5,452 nucleotides of DNA, from assembly GCA_945876985.1 (NCBI GenBank), contig CAMCQX010000132.1, positions 1 to 5,452 on the forward strand, given 5' to 3'. The notes under the pieces are model-generated. The model worked only from the letters and a program-made list of their open reading frames with translations. It was not told where the DNA came from and did not search any database. Both the position numbers and the translations under genes were made by a program. Source of the DNA: Chitinophaga pinensis. Its GTDB lineage: Bacteria > Bacteroidota > Bacteroidia > UKL13-3. The number at the start of each line of letters is the position of its first letter. Position 1 is the first letter of the stretch. Shown here one piece after another: positions 1-5,452 of this stretch.

Positions 1-1026
1 AGCCGAAATAATTACACAAGGATCGCTGTAATACATTAAAGCTTCGTGGTGCCTCATATCGTCTAAATATTCAATGTCGTTATGTTCCAATAATGCTCCA
101 AATTCCTTTTGAAATTGCGCAGCTTCAGGATTTAATAGTTCCGCGTGCTTTTCGTAAACATGGGTACTTCTTATGGCCAATGGACTATCAACAAATATTT
201 TTACATATGGAATTAATCCTTTACGTTTTAACTGATTAATTGTAAAAACAATGGATTGCGTTCGCCCAACACTGAATGCTGGAATGATTAATCGGCCTCT
301 TATATCAATACAAGTTGTGGTAATATAATGCAACATTTCTTCCTCTGCCGATTGAGTAATTTTATGTTTTCGTCCGCCATAAGTACATTCCGTAACAAGC
401 GTATCAATGCCACTCATCATGGTCGCATCATTAATAAGTTTAGAATTACTTCTCCCCAAATCACCAGTAAATCCAATGGTTTTACGTTTACCGTTTTCCT
501 CCACTTCCATTTTTATAGAAGCAGCTCCCAACAAATGTCCAGCTTCTATTAAAGTAACTTTTGCTTCTTTGTTAATGGTAAATGATTCATTGAAATTAGC
601 CAACACAAATTGGTTTACTGTATCTTTTACTTGCGATGATAAATACAATGGTTTCGAAACATTTCCTCGCTTTGTTTTCTTGGCAGTTCCCAATGCTTTT
701 CGGTATTCCATTAACTGAATATTGGCACTGTCATACAACAAAAATTCTGTTAGCTCTGCAGTGGCTGGCGTACAAATAATATTTCCTTTAAAACCTTGGT
801 GAACCAAACTTGGTAAATTTCCAGAATGATCAATGTGTGCATGCGTTAAAATAACGGCATCAATATCGGCAGGGTTAAATGGAAAAATGTCTTCTTTAAA
901 AGTTGGATTGCGTTTCAATTCGTAATCCATTCCGCAATCAATAAGTATGTTATAGCCGCTTTGTAAAGTAACAAGGTGCATGCTTCCCGTAACTTGTCGG
1001 GCGGCACCTAAAAAGGTAATTTTCAT
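1..1026 (-). CDS. MBL-fold/beta-CASP metallo-hydrolase, probable RNA-processing exonuclease family (C-terminus cut by window)
   Basis: The reading frame is open for 342 codons from ATG at 1026 to the window edge. Seen in the translation: an N-terminal MKITFLGAARQVTGS strand typical of the family; the metal-binding motif HAHIDHSG at residues 62-69; a third metal ligand in GHLLGA (H164); the fourth motif GFTGDLGR with D189; then a beta-CASP domain opening with TECTYGGR (E213, motif A) and containing PAFSVGRTQ (249-257) and DSPLA (280-284). It ends on IISA, where relatives continue with SGM, so the beta-CASP histidine motifs B and C and the C-terminal RNA-specificity segment lie outside the window; about 110-130 residues are missing if it has the usual length of about 450-470. 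Family members are zinc-dependent nucleases related to CPSF73, acting on RNA in the cytoplasm; the substrate here is unknown. Motif A has Cys where Ser is usual (ESTYG). The gene is divergent from the phosphorylase. Family assignment is firm; RNase activity is inferred. Confidence 0.93.
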   Translation of the reverse strand, partial: MKITFLGAARQVTGSMHLVTLQSGYNILIDCGMDYELKRNPTFKEDIFPFNPADIDAVILTHAHIDHSGNLPSLVHQGFKGNIICTPATAELTEFLLYDSANIQLMEYRKALGTAKKTKRGNVSKPLYLSSQVKDTVNQFVLANFNESFTINKEAKVTLIEAGHLLGAASIKMEVEENGKRKTIGFTGDLGRSNSKLINDATMMSGIDTLVTECTYGGRKHKITQSAEEEMLHYITTTCIDIRGRLIIPAFSVGRTQSIVFTINQLKRKGLIPYVKIFVDSPLAIRSTHVYEKHAELLNPEAAQFQKEFGALLEHNDIEYLDDMRHHEALMYYSDPCVIISA

Positions 1027-1060
1027 TAATGTGATTAGTTCTTAGTTTAAGTAATTAGTT
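1027..1060. repeat. Imperfect 14-nt direct repeat with a 20-nt period beside the hydrolase start codon
   Basis: TAATGTGATTAGTT at 1027-1040 and TTAAGTAATTAGTT at 1047-1060 match at 11 of 14 positions and are separated by CTTAGT. The first copy directly abuts the minus-strand start codon, so the pair would lie in the 5' leader or core promoter of the hydrolase gene. The composition is so AT-rich that chance similarity is quite possible. Confidence 0.35.
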
Positions 1061-1225
1061 GTTTTGTTGCAATTAAATAATAAAATATGGTTTTTATGTT
1101 ATTCAATTTCATGATATGTAACAAACAAAAACAAAAAAGGGTTTTCTAAAATAAAAAAATCTACAAAAACTATTTATACTCTAGCTAAAAACACTAATTT
1201 CGAACCTTGTAATTTTTAATAAAAA
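1027..1225. promoter_or_regulatory. Divergent intergenic region, AT-rich, must hold promoters for both flanking genes
   Basis: This 199-bp gap separates two genes transcribed away from each other and is only about one fifth G+C. For the plus-strand gene, TAATTTCG at 1195-1202 is one base from the Bacteroidota -7 consensus TAnnTTTG and lies 23 nt before the start codon, but I find no matching TTTG -33 element at the right spacing, so the call is weak. On the minus strand, TTTG copies occur within 1119-1134, without a convincing -7 box downstream. Neither gene has a Shine-Dalgarno sequence here, which is normal in this phylum. I see no ORF, RNA gene or terminator in the gap. Confidence 0.45.
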
Positions 1226-2080
1226 GTGGAAAACCAAATACCAGCAAGTGAATTGATTTTAAATAGCGATGGCTCTATTTATCATTTACATTTATTACCC
1301 GAAGATATAGCAAATACAATCATCTTCGTAGGTGATCAAGACAGGGTGCATGAAGTGAGTAAGTACTTTGACAAAATTGAAATAAAAAAAAATAAACGTG
1401 AATTTTTTACGCATACCGGTTATGTTGGAAATAAAAGAATTTCGGTATTAAGTACCGGCATTGGCACCGATAATATTGACATTTGTATGAATGAATTAGA
1501 TGCTTTGGTGAATGTAGATTTAACAACCCGCGAAATCAAAAAAAATCATACTGCTTTAAACATTATTCGAATAGGCACTTCAGGTTCATTGCAATCAAAC
1601 ATTCCCGTTGATTCAGTGATTGTTAGTGAACAAGGTCTTGGTCTTGATAGTGTAATGCATTTTTATAACAGAAAAGGAAATACTGAATTGGAGCAATCTA
1701 TAAAAGCGCAATTGGGTTATGATTTTATATTTCCATACATTGAGAATGGAAGCACTGATTTAATGAAGCAATTGAATCCAAATTATATCAAAGGAATTAC
1801 TGCAACTTGTTGTGGATTTTATGCGCCACAAGGAAGATTTTTAAAAGCAAAAGGAATTAGTACTGATCTCATCAATAAACTAACCAATTTAAATGTAGGC
1901 GAAAAAAAAGTAACTAATTTTGAAATGGAAACCGCTGCTATTTATGGATTAGCAAATGTTTTAGGTCACCAGGCTGTTTCAGTAAATTGTATCATGGCAA
2001 ATAGAATTGACAATGTATTTAGTAAAAATCCAGCTAAAATAATTGACGATACGATTAAAGATGTGTTGGCTTCATTGTAA
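1226..2080 (+). CDS. Nucleoside phosphorylase, PNP/UDP family, uridine phosphorylase-like
   Basis: This 284-residue cytoplasmic enzyme would split a nucleoside with phosphate into base and ribose-1-phosphate, in pyrimidine salvage if it is a uridine phosphorylase. Family landmarks run in order: VGDQDRV (35-41), the phosphate-binding loop with R40; STGIGTDN (76-83); IRIGTSGSL (114-122), phosphate contact; GFYAPQGR (197-204); and NFEMETAA (231-238), the ribose-binding Glu-Met-Glu. In GFYAPQGR, Q202 and R204 have the Gln-x-Arg spacing with which uridine phosphorylases hold uracil, and the motif resembles the FYEGQGR segment of human UPP1, so I favour uridine over purine substrates. The start is GTG: an in-frame TAA at 1220 leaves no start upstream, and relatives begin similarly before the SELILN..GSIYHL block. 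There is no Shine-Dalgarno. Length is normal. One small oddity is Gln38 where GDPDR is more usual. It is probably transcribed alone, since 219 bp rich in repeats follow. Confidence 0.93.
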   Translation: MENQIPASELILNSDGSIYHLHLLPEDIANTIIFVGDQDRVHEVSKYFDKIEIKKNKREFFTHTGYVGNKRISVLSTGIGTDNIDICMNELDALVNVDLTTREIKKNHTALNIIRIGTSGSLQSNIPVDSVIVSEQGLGLDSVMHFYNRKGNTELEQSIKAQLGYDFIFPYIENGSTDLMKQLNPNYIKGITATCCGFYAPQGRFLKAKGISTDLINKLTNLNVGEKKVTNFEMETAAIYGLANVLGHQAVSVNCIMANRIDNVFSKNPAKIIDDTIKDVLASL

Positions 2081-2106
2081 TTATGAATGAAGGAGCAAAA
2101 AAGGTT

Positions 2107-2170
2107 CCCGCTGATTTCGCTGATAAGCGCAGAAAAATAAAATATCTGTGTAATCTGCGTTATCCGCGGG
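2107..2170. repeat. 64-bp imperfect inverted repeat built from 9-bp CGCWGATWW units
   Basis: The ends CCCGC (2107-2111) and GCGGG (2166-2170) are perfect complements, and the arms continue to pair imperfectly toward an A/T-rich centre near 2132-2145. Each arm is itself periodic. Read inward, the left arm gives CGCTGATTT, CGCTGATAAG and CGCAGAAAA; the right arm, on the minus strand, gives CGCGGATAA, CGCAGATTA and CACAGATAT. The element is about 45% G+C, far above the other intergenic DNA here. Similar CGCAGATTA-type elements are, to my recollection, scattered between genes in Bacteroidota genomes. It could form a hairpin in RNA, but no U-run follows on the plus strand, so I do not call it a terminator for the phosphorylase gene. 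Confidence 0.8.
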
Positions 2171-2177
2171 CAAAAAA

Positions 2178-2200
2178 TTGTTAGTCGTGAGACACAACAA
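2178..2200. repeat. Small imperfect hairpin between the two larger repeats
   Basis: TTGTT at 2178-2182 pairs with AACAA at 2196-2200, and inside it GTC (2184-2186) pairs with GAC (2191-2193) around a GTGA loop, with a one- and two-base bulge. It is short and could be chance. It fills the spacer between the two larger inverted repeats and may belong to one of them or be a separate fragment. Confidence 0.3.
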
Positions 2201-2214
2201 CAGCAAGAAAATTA

Positions 2215-2281
2215 CGTCATTGCGAGCGTAGCGTGGCAATCTCTAAAAAATAAACAGATTGCTTCGTGCCTCGCAATGACG
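2215..2281. repeat. 67-bp palindromic dispersed-type repeat with CGTCATTGCGAG arms
   Basis: CGTCATTGCGAG at 2215-2226 is the exact complement of CTCGCAATGACG at 2270-2281. A second block, GCAATCT at 2236-2242, is the exact complement of AGATTGC at 2256-2262. The blocks are separated by an asymmetric internal loop (9 nt left, 7 nt right) and enclose a 13-nt A-rich loop. The element is about 48% G+C. From memory, palindromes with these arms are spread through many bacterial genomes, including Bacteroidota, as intergenic REP-like elements; no transposase is encoded here, so any mobility would be supplied elsewhere. The right arm contains an ATG at 2276 in frame with the next gene, which probably misleads start prediction. 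As RNA it would be a strong hairpin just upstream of the lipoprotein coding region. Confidence 0.85.
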
Positions 2282-2299
2282 CAAAAAAACTATAAAATT

Positions 2300-2704
2300 A
2301 TGAAATACATTTATACAATAAGCATTTTGTTCTTATTTTCTTGCACCTCGGGCAATGAAGACGAGGTAAAAGCATTGCTTAATACTAAACTAAAAAACTG
2401 CAACAAAGTAATCATTGAAGCTTATCAAAACCGCGATACTTTTACAACTTTTACGCAGGATAAAAGTACCATCATTACTTTTATGGAATTAATGAACGGC
2501 CGACAAGATAAAAAATTAGGATGTACGCCAAAAGGTGGATTGATATTTATGCAGAATGATTCTCTGCTTTTCACAGCCACAACATCAAGCAATTGTACAC
2601 AATACAAGTTAAACGGAAAAACATACCAAACCCGCATGACACTCAGAGCTGGCTTGCTGATAGAAGAAGTGACAGAACGATTAATTAAGGAAAGAAAAAA
2701 ATGA
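2300..2704 (+). CDS. Small lipoprotein of unknown function
   Basis: I do not recognise a characterised family. The 134-residue product begins with a lipoprotein signal peptide: MKYIYT, a hydrophobic ISILFLF core, then the lipobox LFSC with Cys15 as the expected lipidated residue. The mature N-terminus CTSGNEDE is acidic, which in Bacteroidota can favour display on the outer-membrane surface; that is inference. The remainder is a soluble domain of about 115 residues with three more cysteines (C34, C75, C99), a GGLIFMQNDSLLFTATTS strand-like block and a charged C-terminal helix ending KERKK. I choose ATG at 2300, not the in-frame ATG at 2276, because 2276 lies inside the palindromic repeat and would put eight polar residues before the signal peptide; an A-rich leader precedes 2300. 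Its stop codon overlaps the next start (ATGA, 2701-2704), so the two are probably co-translated. Being a gene is likely; its function is open. Confidence 0.82.
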   Translation: MKYIYTISILFLFSCTSGNEDEVKALLNTKLKNCNKVIIEAYQNRDTFTTFTQDKSTIITFMELMNGRQDKKLGCTPKGGLIFMQNDSLLFTATTSSNCTQYKLNGKTYQTRMTLRAGLLIEEVTERLIKERKK

Positions 2705-3045
2705 AAATATACGGAATAAAAAGCTGCGATACCATGAAAAAAGCTTTTACTTGGTTGAACAATCATGGCATTGAATACACATTCTTTGATTACAAAAAGG
2801 AAATATTATTAGAAGACAAATTCAACTATTGGCTTGGTAAATTACCATTAGAACAAATTGTAAATAAGCAAGGAACTACTTATAAAAAATTAACTGATTC
2901 ACAAAAAGCTGCCATTCAAAATCCGGATACAGCATTTGATATTATCAAAGTAAATACTTCTGTTATCAAACGTCCGTTGATAGAAATAAACAACTCAGTT
3001 TATGTTGGATTCAATGAAACAACCTGGAATGAAATTTTTAAGTAA
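2701..3045 (+). CDS. ArsC/Spx/YffB-family thioredoxin-fold protein (arsenate reductase-related)
   Basis: The product has 114 residues, the usual size for the arsenate reductase-like Spx/MgsR/YffB group. Seen: the N-terminal strand and active-site loop YGIKSCDTMKKAFTWL (4-19) with a single Cys9; the KQGTTYKKL block (56-64), matching the R/K-GTT-x-K pattern of YffB-type proteins; and the cis-proline segment IKRPLIE (89-95), in which R91 fits the conserved arginine near the active site. ArsC enzymes reduce arsenate with glutathione or glutaredoxin, whereas YffB-like proteins carry the fold but their substrate is poorly defined. No ars operon genes are nearby, so I would not call this an arsenate reductase. 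The single cysteine in CDTMK also differs from the CxxC of Bacillus Spx. The start is the ATG of the 4-nt overlap with the lipoprotein gene, preceded by a weak Shine-Dalgarno-like AAGGAAAG at 2687-2694. It is probably cytoplasmic and co-transcribed with both neighbours. Confidence 0.9.
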   Translation: MKIYGIKSCDTMKKAFTWLNNHGIEYTFFDYKKEILLEDKFNYWLGKLPLEQIVNKQGTTYKKLTDSQKAAIQNPDTAFDIIKVNTSVIKRPLIEINNSVYVGFNETTWNEIFK

Positions 3046-3069
3046 ATATTCCTATTATTGCTTTGTCAA

Positions 3070-5452
3070 ATGAATAACTATTCTATCGAAAATATTGCTT
3101 CAATTATCAATGGAACCATGCTTTTAAAAAGCAATGGAAATGATAAAATTGCGCATTTACTTTTTGATACTCGTAAAATAATTTTTGCCGAATCAAGTTT
3201 GTTTTTTGCTTTAAAAAGCAATAAAAATAACGGACATAAATACCTGAACGATGCCTATGGTGCAGGTATTAGAAACTTTATTGTTAGTGAAACAATGGAT
3301 GTTTCTTTTTTTGCAAATGCCAATATTATATTGGTTGAAAACACACAAATTGCATTACAAAAATTAAGTACACATCACCGTAATTTATTTCATATTCCTG
3401 TAATAGGAATTACTGGTAGTAATGGAAAAACAATTGTAAAAGAATGGCTTTATCAATTGCTGAATCATCAGGTAAACATTTGTAAAAACCCTAAAAGTTA
3501 TAACTCGCAAGTTGGAGTTCCTTTAAGTGTTTGGCAATTAAATAATCAACATCAATTAGGGATTTTTGAAGCAGGAATTTCGGAATCGAACGAAATGAAA
3601 ACATTGGCTCAAATCATTCATCCAAGCATTGGATTGTTTAATTATTTGGGACATGCGCATAGCGAAGGTTTTGCCAACGATAATGATAAGTTAAATGAAA
3701 AATTGCAGTTGTTTACAAATGTAAAAGAGTTAATTTATTGCGCTGATCAAAGTGAAGTTAAAACTGCTGTAGAAGATTTTGCTTCGCAACATTCTATCAA
3801 TTTATTTTCGTGGAGTAAACAAGGTGAAAAGGCACATTTCCAATTTACTGTTAGCGTTCAAAACAACTTTAGTGAAATAACATATAATCATTACAAAATA
3901 GTTATTCCATTTACCGATGAAGCCAGTATTTGGAATGCTTGTAGCTGTTTGGCATTGATATTAATGGTTCATGATTTACAATTGTTTATATTTAATATAG
4001 AAACAGTTTTAGCACAATTTGAAAACCTGCAAGCAGTTGAAATGCGCTTACAATTAAAAGAAGCCAATAATAATTGTATTGTTATCAACGACAGTTATAG
4101 CAACGATATTGACAGTTTGAAAATTGCTTTGAACTTTTTATTGCATCAAGGAAATGGATTGAATAAAACATTGATTATTTCCGATATTTTCCAAAGTGGT
4201 TTAATCGATTTAGATTTATGTACTCAAATTAATGAGTTGATAAAAGCCAATGAGATTACCAAGCTAATTAGCATTGGAAATATGTTTGAAAAGCATCAAG
4301 ACTTATTTCAAGTAAATACACAATTTTATAACAACACCCAAGAATTTATTGATGCTTTCAGTAGTTTAACTTTTGAAAACGAAATTATTTTACTAAAAGG
4401 TGCTAGGCAATTTGAGTTTGAAAAAATAAATGCATTATTGGAAAAAATAGTGCATGAAACCGTTTTTGAAATTAACTTAAATGCATTGACCAATAACTTC
4501 AATGTTTACAGAAAATTAGTTGAACCAAAAACCAAAATAATGGCCATGGTAAAAGCTTTTAGTTACGGAACTGGAAGTTATGAAATAGCAAAAACATTGG
4601 CATTTAATCAAGTGGATTATTTTGCGGTAGCCTATGCCGATGAAGGTGTGGTGCTGCGCAAGGCAGGAATCAAAACACCTATTATGGTGATGAATCCTGA
4701 AAAATCTAGCTTTGATTTGATTTTAAAATATAACCTCGAACCAGCCATTTATAATCTGAGTATTTTAAATGATTTAATAAAAGCCATCAACGGACAAGAA
4801 ATTGGAATTCATATTGAACTAGATTCTGGTATGAAACGCTTAGGTTTTGATGAACCTCAATTGCAAGATTTATTGTTGGTTTTATCACAAAATAATCACA
4901 TTCAAATAAAAAGTATTTTATCACATTTGGCAGCAAGTGAGGCGCGTGAACACGATGCCTTTACTCAAAATCAAATTGATAAATTTGATGCATTTTCTCA
5001 AAAAATAGTCAGTGAATTTTCTTACAAAATTATACGACATATATTAAACAGCAGCGGAATCGTTCGGTTTAAAAATGCACAGTTCGATATGGTACGTTTG
5101 GGAATTGGTTTGTATGGAATTGACCCAGCTTTGGAAATTCAAAAACAACTGCAAGCTATTGGAAGTTTAAAAACAGTTATTTCACAAATTAGAAATATTA
5201 GTGTAGAAGAAAGCATTGGTTATGGACGTAAAGGCACGGTAATTAAGCCTTCACGTATAGCCATTGTAGCCATAGGTTATGCTGATGGATTGGATAGAAA
5301 ACTAAGTAATGGAAATGGTTATATGCTGGTAAATGGAAAACAAGCGCCAATTATTGGTAGTATTTGTATGGACATGACCATGATTGATATTACTGAAATA
5401 AATTGCCAAGAAGGAGATGAAGTCATTGTATTTGGTGGCGAATTAAGCATTG
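3070..5452 (+). CDS. Bifunctional UDP-MurNAc-tripeptide:D-Ala-D-Ala ligase / alanine racemase (MurF-Alr fusion; C-terminus cut by window)
   Basis: The frame is open for 794 codons from ATG at 3070. Residues 1 to about 460 are a MurF ligase: DTRK (33-36) and LFFALKS (44-50) of the UDP-sugar-binding domain; P-loop GITGSNGKT (113-121); YNSQVGVP (144-151); EAG (167-169); K211, probably the carbamylated lysine; N289; and NDSYSND (340-346). From about residue 464 a PLP alanine racemase follows: MVKAFSYGTG (493-502) with K495 as the Schiff-base lysine; SHLAASE (618-624); NSSG (660-663); RLGIGLYG (676-683); GYGR (717-720) with probable catalytic Tyr718; IGYADGLDR (735-743); and ICMDM (765-769). About 30 residues are probably missing at the end. 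Alr makes D-Ala from L-Ala; MurF adds D-Ala-D-Ala to the UDP-MurNAc-tripeptide in the cytoplasm, completing the peptidoglycan precursor stem. The fusion is common in Bacteroidota, and KAFSYG in place of the usual KADAYG fits the fused subfamily. It starts 24 nt after the YffB-like gene. Confidence 0.95.
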   Translation, partial: MNNYSIENIASIINGTMLLKSNGNDKIAHLLFDTRKIIFAESSLFFALKSNKNNGHKYLNDAYGAGIRNFIVSETMDVSFFANANIILVENTQIALQKLSTHHRNLFHIPVIGITGSNGKTIVKEWLYQLLNHQVNICKNPKSYNSQVGVPLSVWQLNNQHQLGIFEAGISESNEMKTLAQIIHPSIGLFNYLGHAHSEGFANDNDKLNEKLQLFTNVKELIYCADQSEVKTAVEDFASQHSINLFSWSKQGEKAHFQFTVSVQNNFSEITYNHYKIVIPFTDEASIWNACSCLALILMVHDLQLFIFNIETVLAQFENLQAVEMRLQLKEANNNCIVINDSYSNDIDSLKIALNFLLHQGNGLNKTLIISDIFQSGLIDLDLCTQINELIKANEITKLISIGNMFEKHQDLFQVNTQFYNNTQEFIDAFSSLTFENEIILLKGARQFEFEKINALLEKIVHETVFEINLNALTNNFNVYRKLVEPKTKIMAMVKAFSYGTGSYEIAKTLAFNQVDYFAVAYADEGVVLRKAGIKTPIMVMNPEKSSFDLILKYNLEPAIYNLSILNDLIKAINGQEIGIHIELDSGMKRLGFDEPQLQDLLLVLSQNNHIQIKSILSHLAASEAREHDAFTQNQIDKFDAFSQKIVSEFSYKIIRHILNSSGIVRFKNAQFDMVRLGIGLYGIDPALEIQKQLQAIGSLKTVISQIRNISVEESIGYGRKGTVIKPSRIAIVAIGYADGLDRKLSNGNGYMLVNGKQAPIIGSICMDMTMIDITEINCQEGDEVIVFGGELSI

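Noticed and set aside
328..718. Two plus-strand ORFs (74 and 103 codons) within this stretch
   Set aside because: They lie antisense to the clearly conserved MBL/beta-CASP gene, have no recognisable motifs and no start context of their own.
2107..2170. Rho-independent terminator for the phosphorylase gene
   Set aside because: The hairpin is long and imperfect and is followed by CAAAAAA, not a T-run, on the plus strand. A T-run exists only on the minus-strand side (complement of 2096-2102), where no gene reads through.
2083..2187. Short ORF starting MNEGAKKVPADFADKRRK, about 34 codons, just after the phosphorylase gene
   Set aside because: Most of it is translation of the 9-bp-unit inverted repeat, so it is probably a spurious peptide produced by repeat DNA.
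2107..2281. CRISPR array
   Set aside because: The repeats are inverted and unlike each other; there is no series of identical direct repeats with uniform unique spacers and no cas gene.
2425..2766. Minus-strand ORF of 113 codons
   Set aside because: It overlaps the lipoprotein gene and the conserved start of the YffB-like gene in antisense; it shows no family motif and reads as a shadow ORF.
2701..3045. True arsenate reductase (arsC) of an arsenic-resistance operon
   Set aside because: The sequence resembles the YffB/Spx-type branch, and no arsR, arsB/acr3 or other ars gene is adjacent.

Overview
This AT-rich window looks chromosomal and probably comes from a member of the Bacteroidota. The evidence is a MurF-alanine racemase fusion of the type common in that phylum, start regions that are A-rich and mostly lack a Shine-Dalgarno sequence, a small lipoprotein with an acidic stretch after its lipid-anchor cysteine, and dispersed palindromic repeats between genes. 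I cannot name a genus. Both ends of the window cut through a gene.

Layout: (1) 1-1026, minus strand, is a metallo-beta-lactamase-fold/beta-CASP hydrolase of the RNA-processing exonuclease type; its C-terminus lies beyond the window. (2) 1027-1225 is a very AT-rich divergent intergenic region that must carry outward promoters, with a short imperfect direct repeat next to the hydrolase start. (3) 1226-2080, plus strand, is a uridine phosphorylase-like nucleoside phosphorylase starting with GTG. (4) 2081-2299 is a repeat-filled spacer holding two unrelated inverted repeats of about 65 bp: one built from 9-bp units of the type CGCWGATWW, the other a palindrome with CGTCATTGCGAG arms. (5) 2300-2704 is a small lipoprotein of unknown function, overlapping by 4 nt (ATGA) with (6) 2701-3045, an ArsC/Spx/YffB-family thioredoxin-fold protein. 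After 24 nt comes (7) 3070-5452, the MurF-Alr fusion, cut off close to its C-terminus.

Genes 5-7 are tightly packed on one strand and probably form one transcription unit. Its only clearly assigned role is peptidoglycan precursor synthesis: alanine racemase supplies D-Ala, and MurF adds D-Ala-D-Ala to the UDP-MurNAc-tripeptide. The phosphorylase belongs to nucleoside salvage and the hydrolase probably to RNA metabolism; neither has an evident functional link to the cell-wall genes.

I see no new multi-gene system here. The parts most worth a second look are the paired repeats at 2107-2281, including the way one of them creates a misleading upstream start codon, and the unassigned lipoprotein/YffB-like pair.
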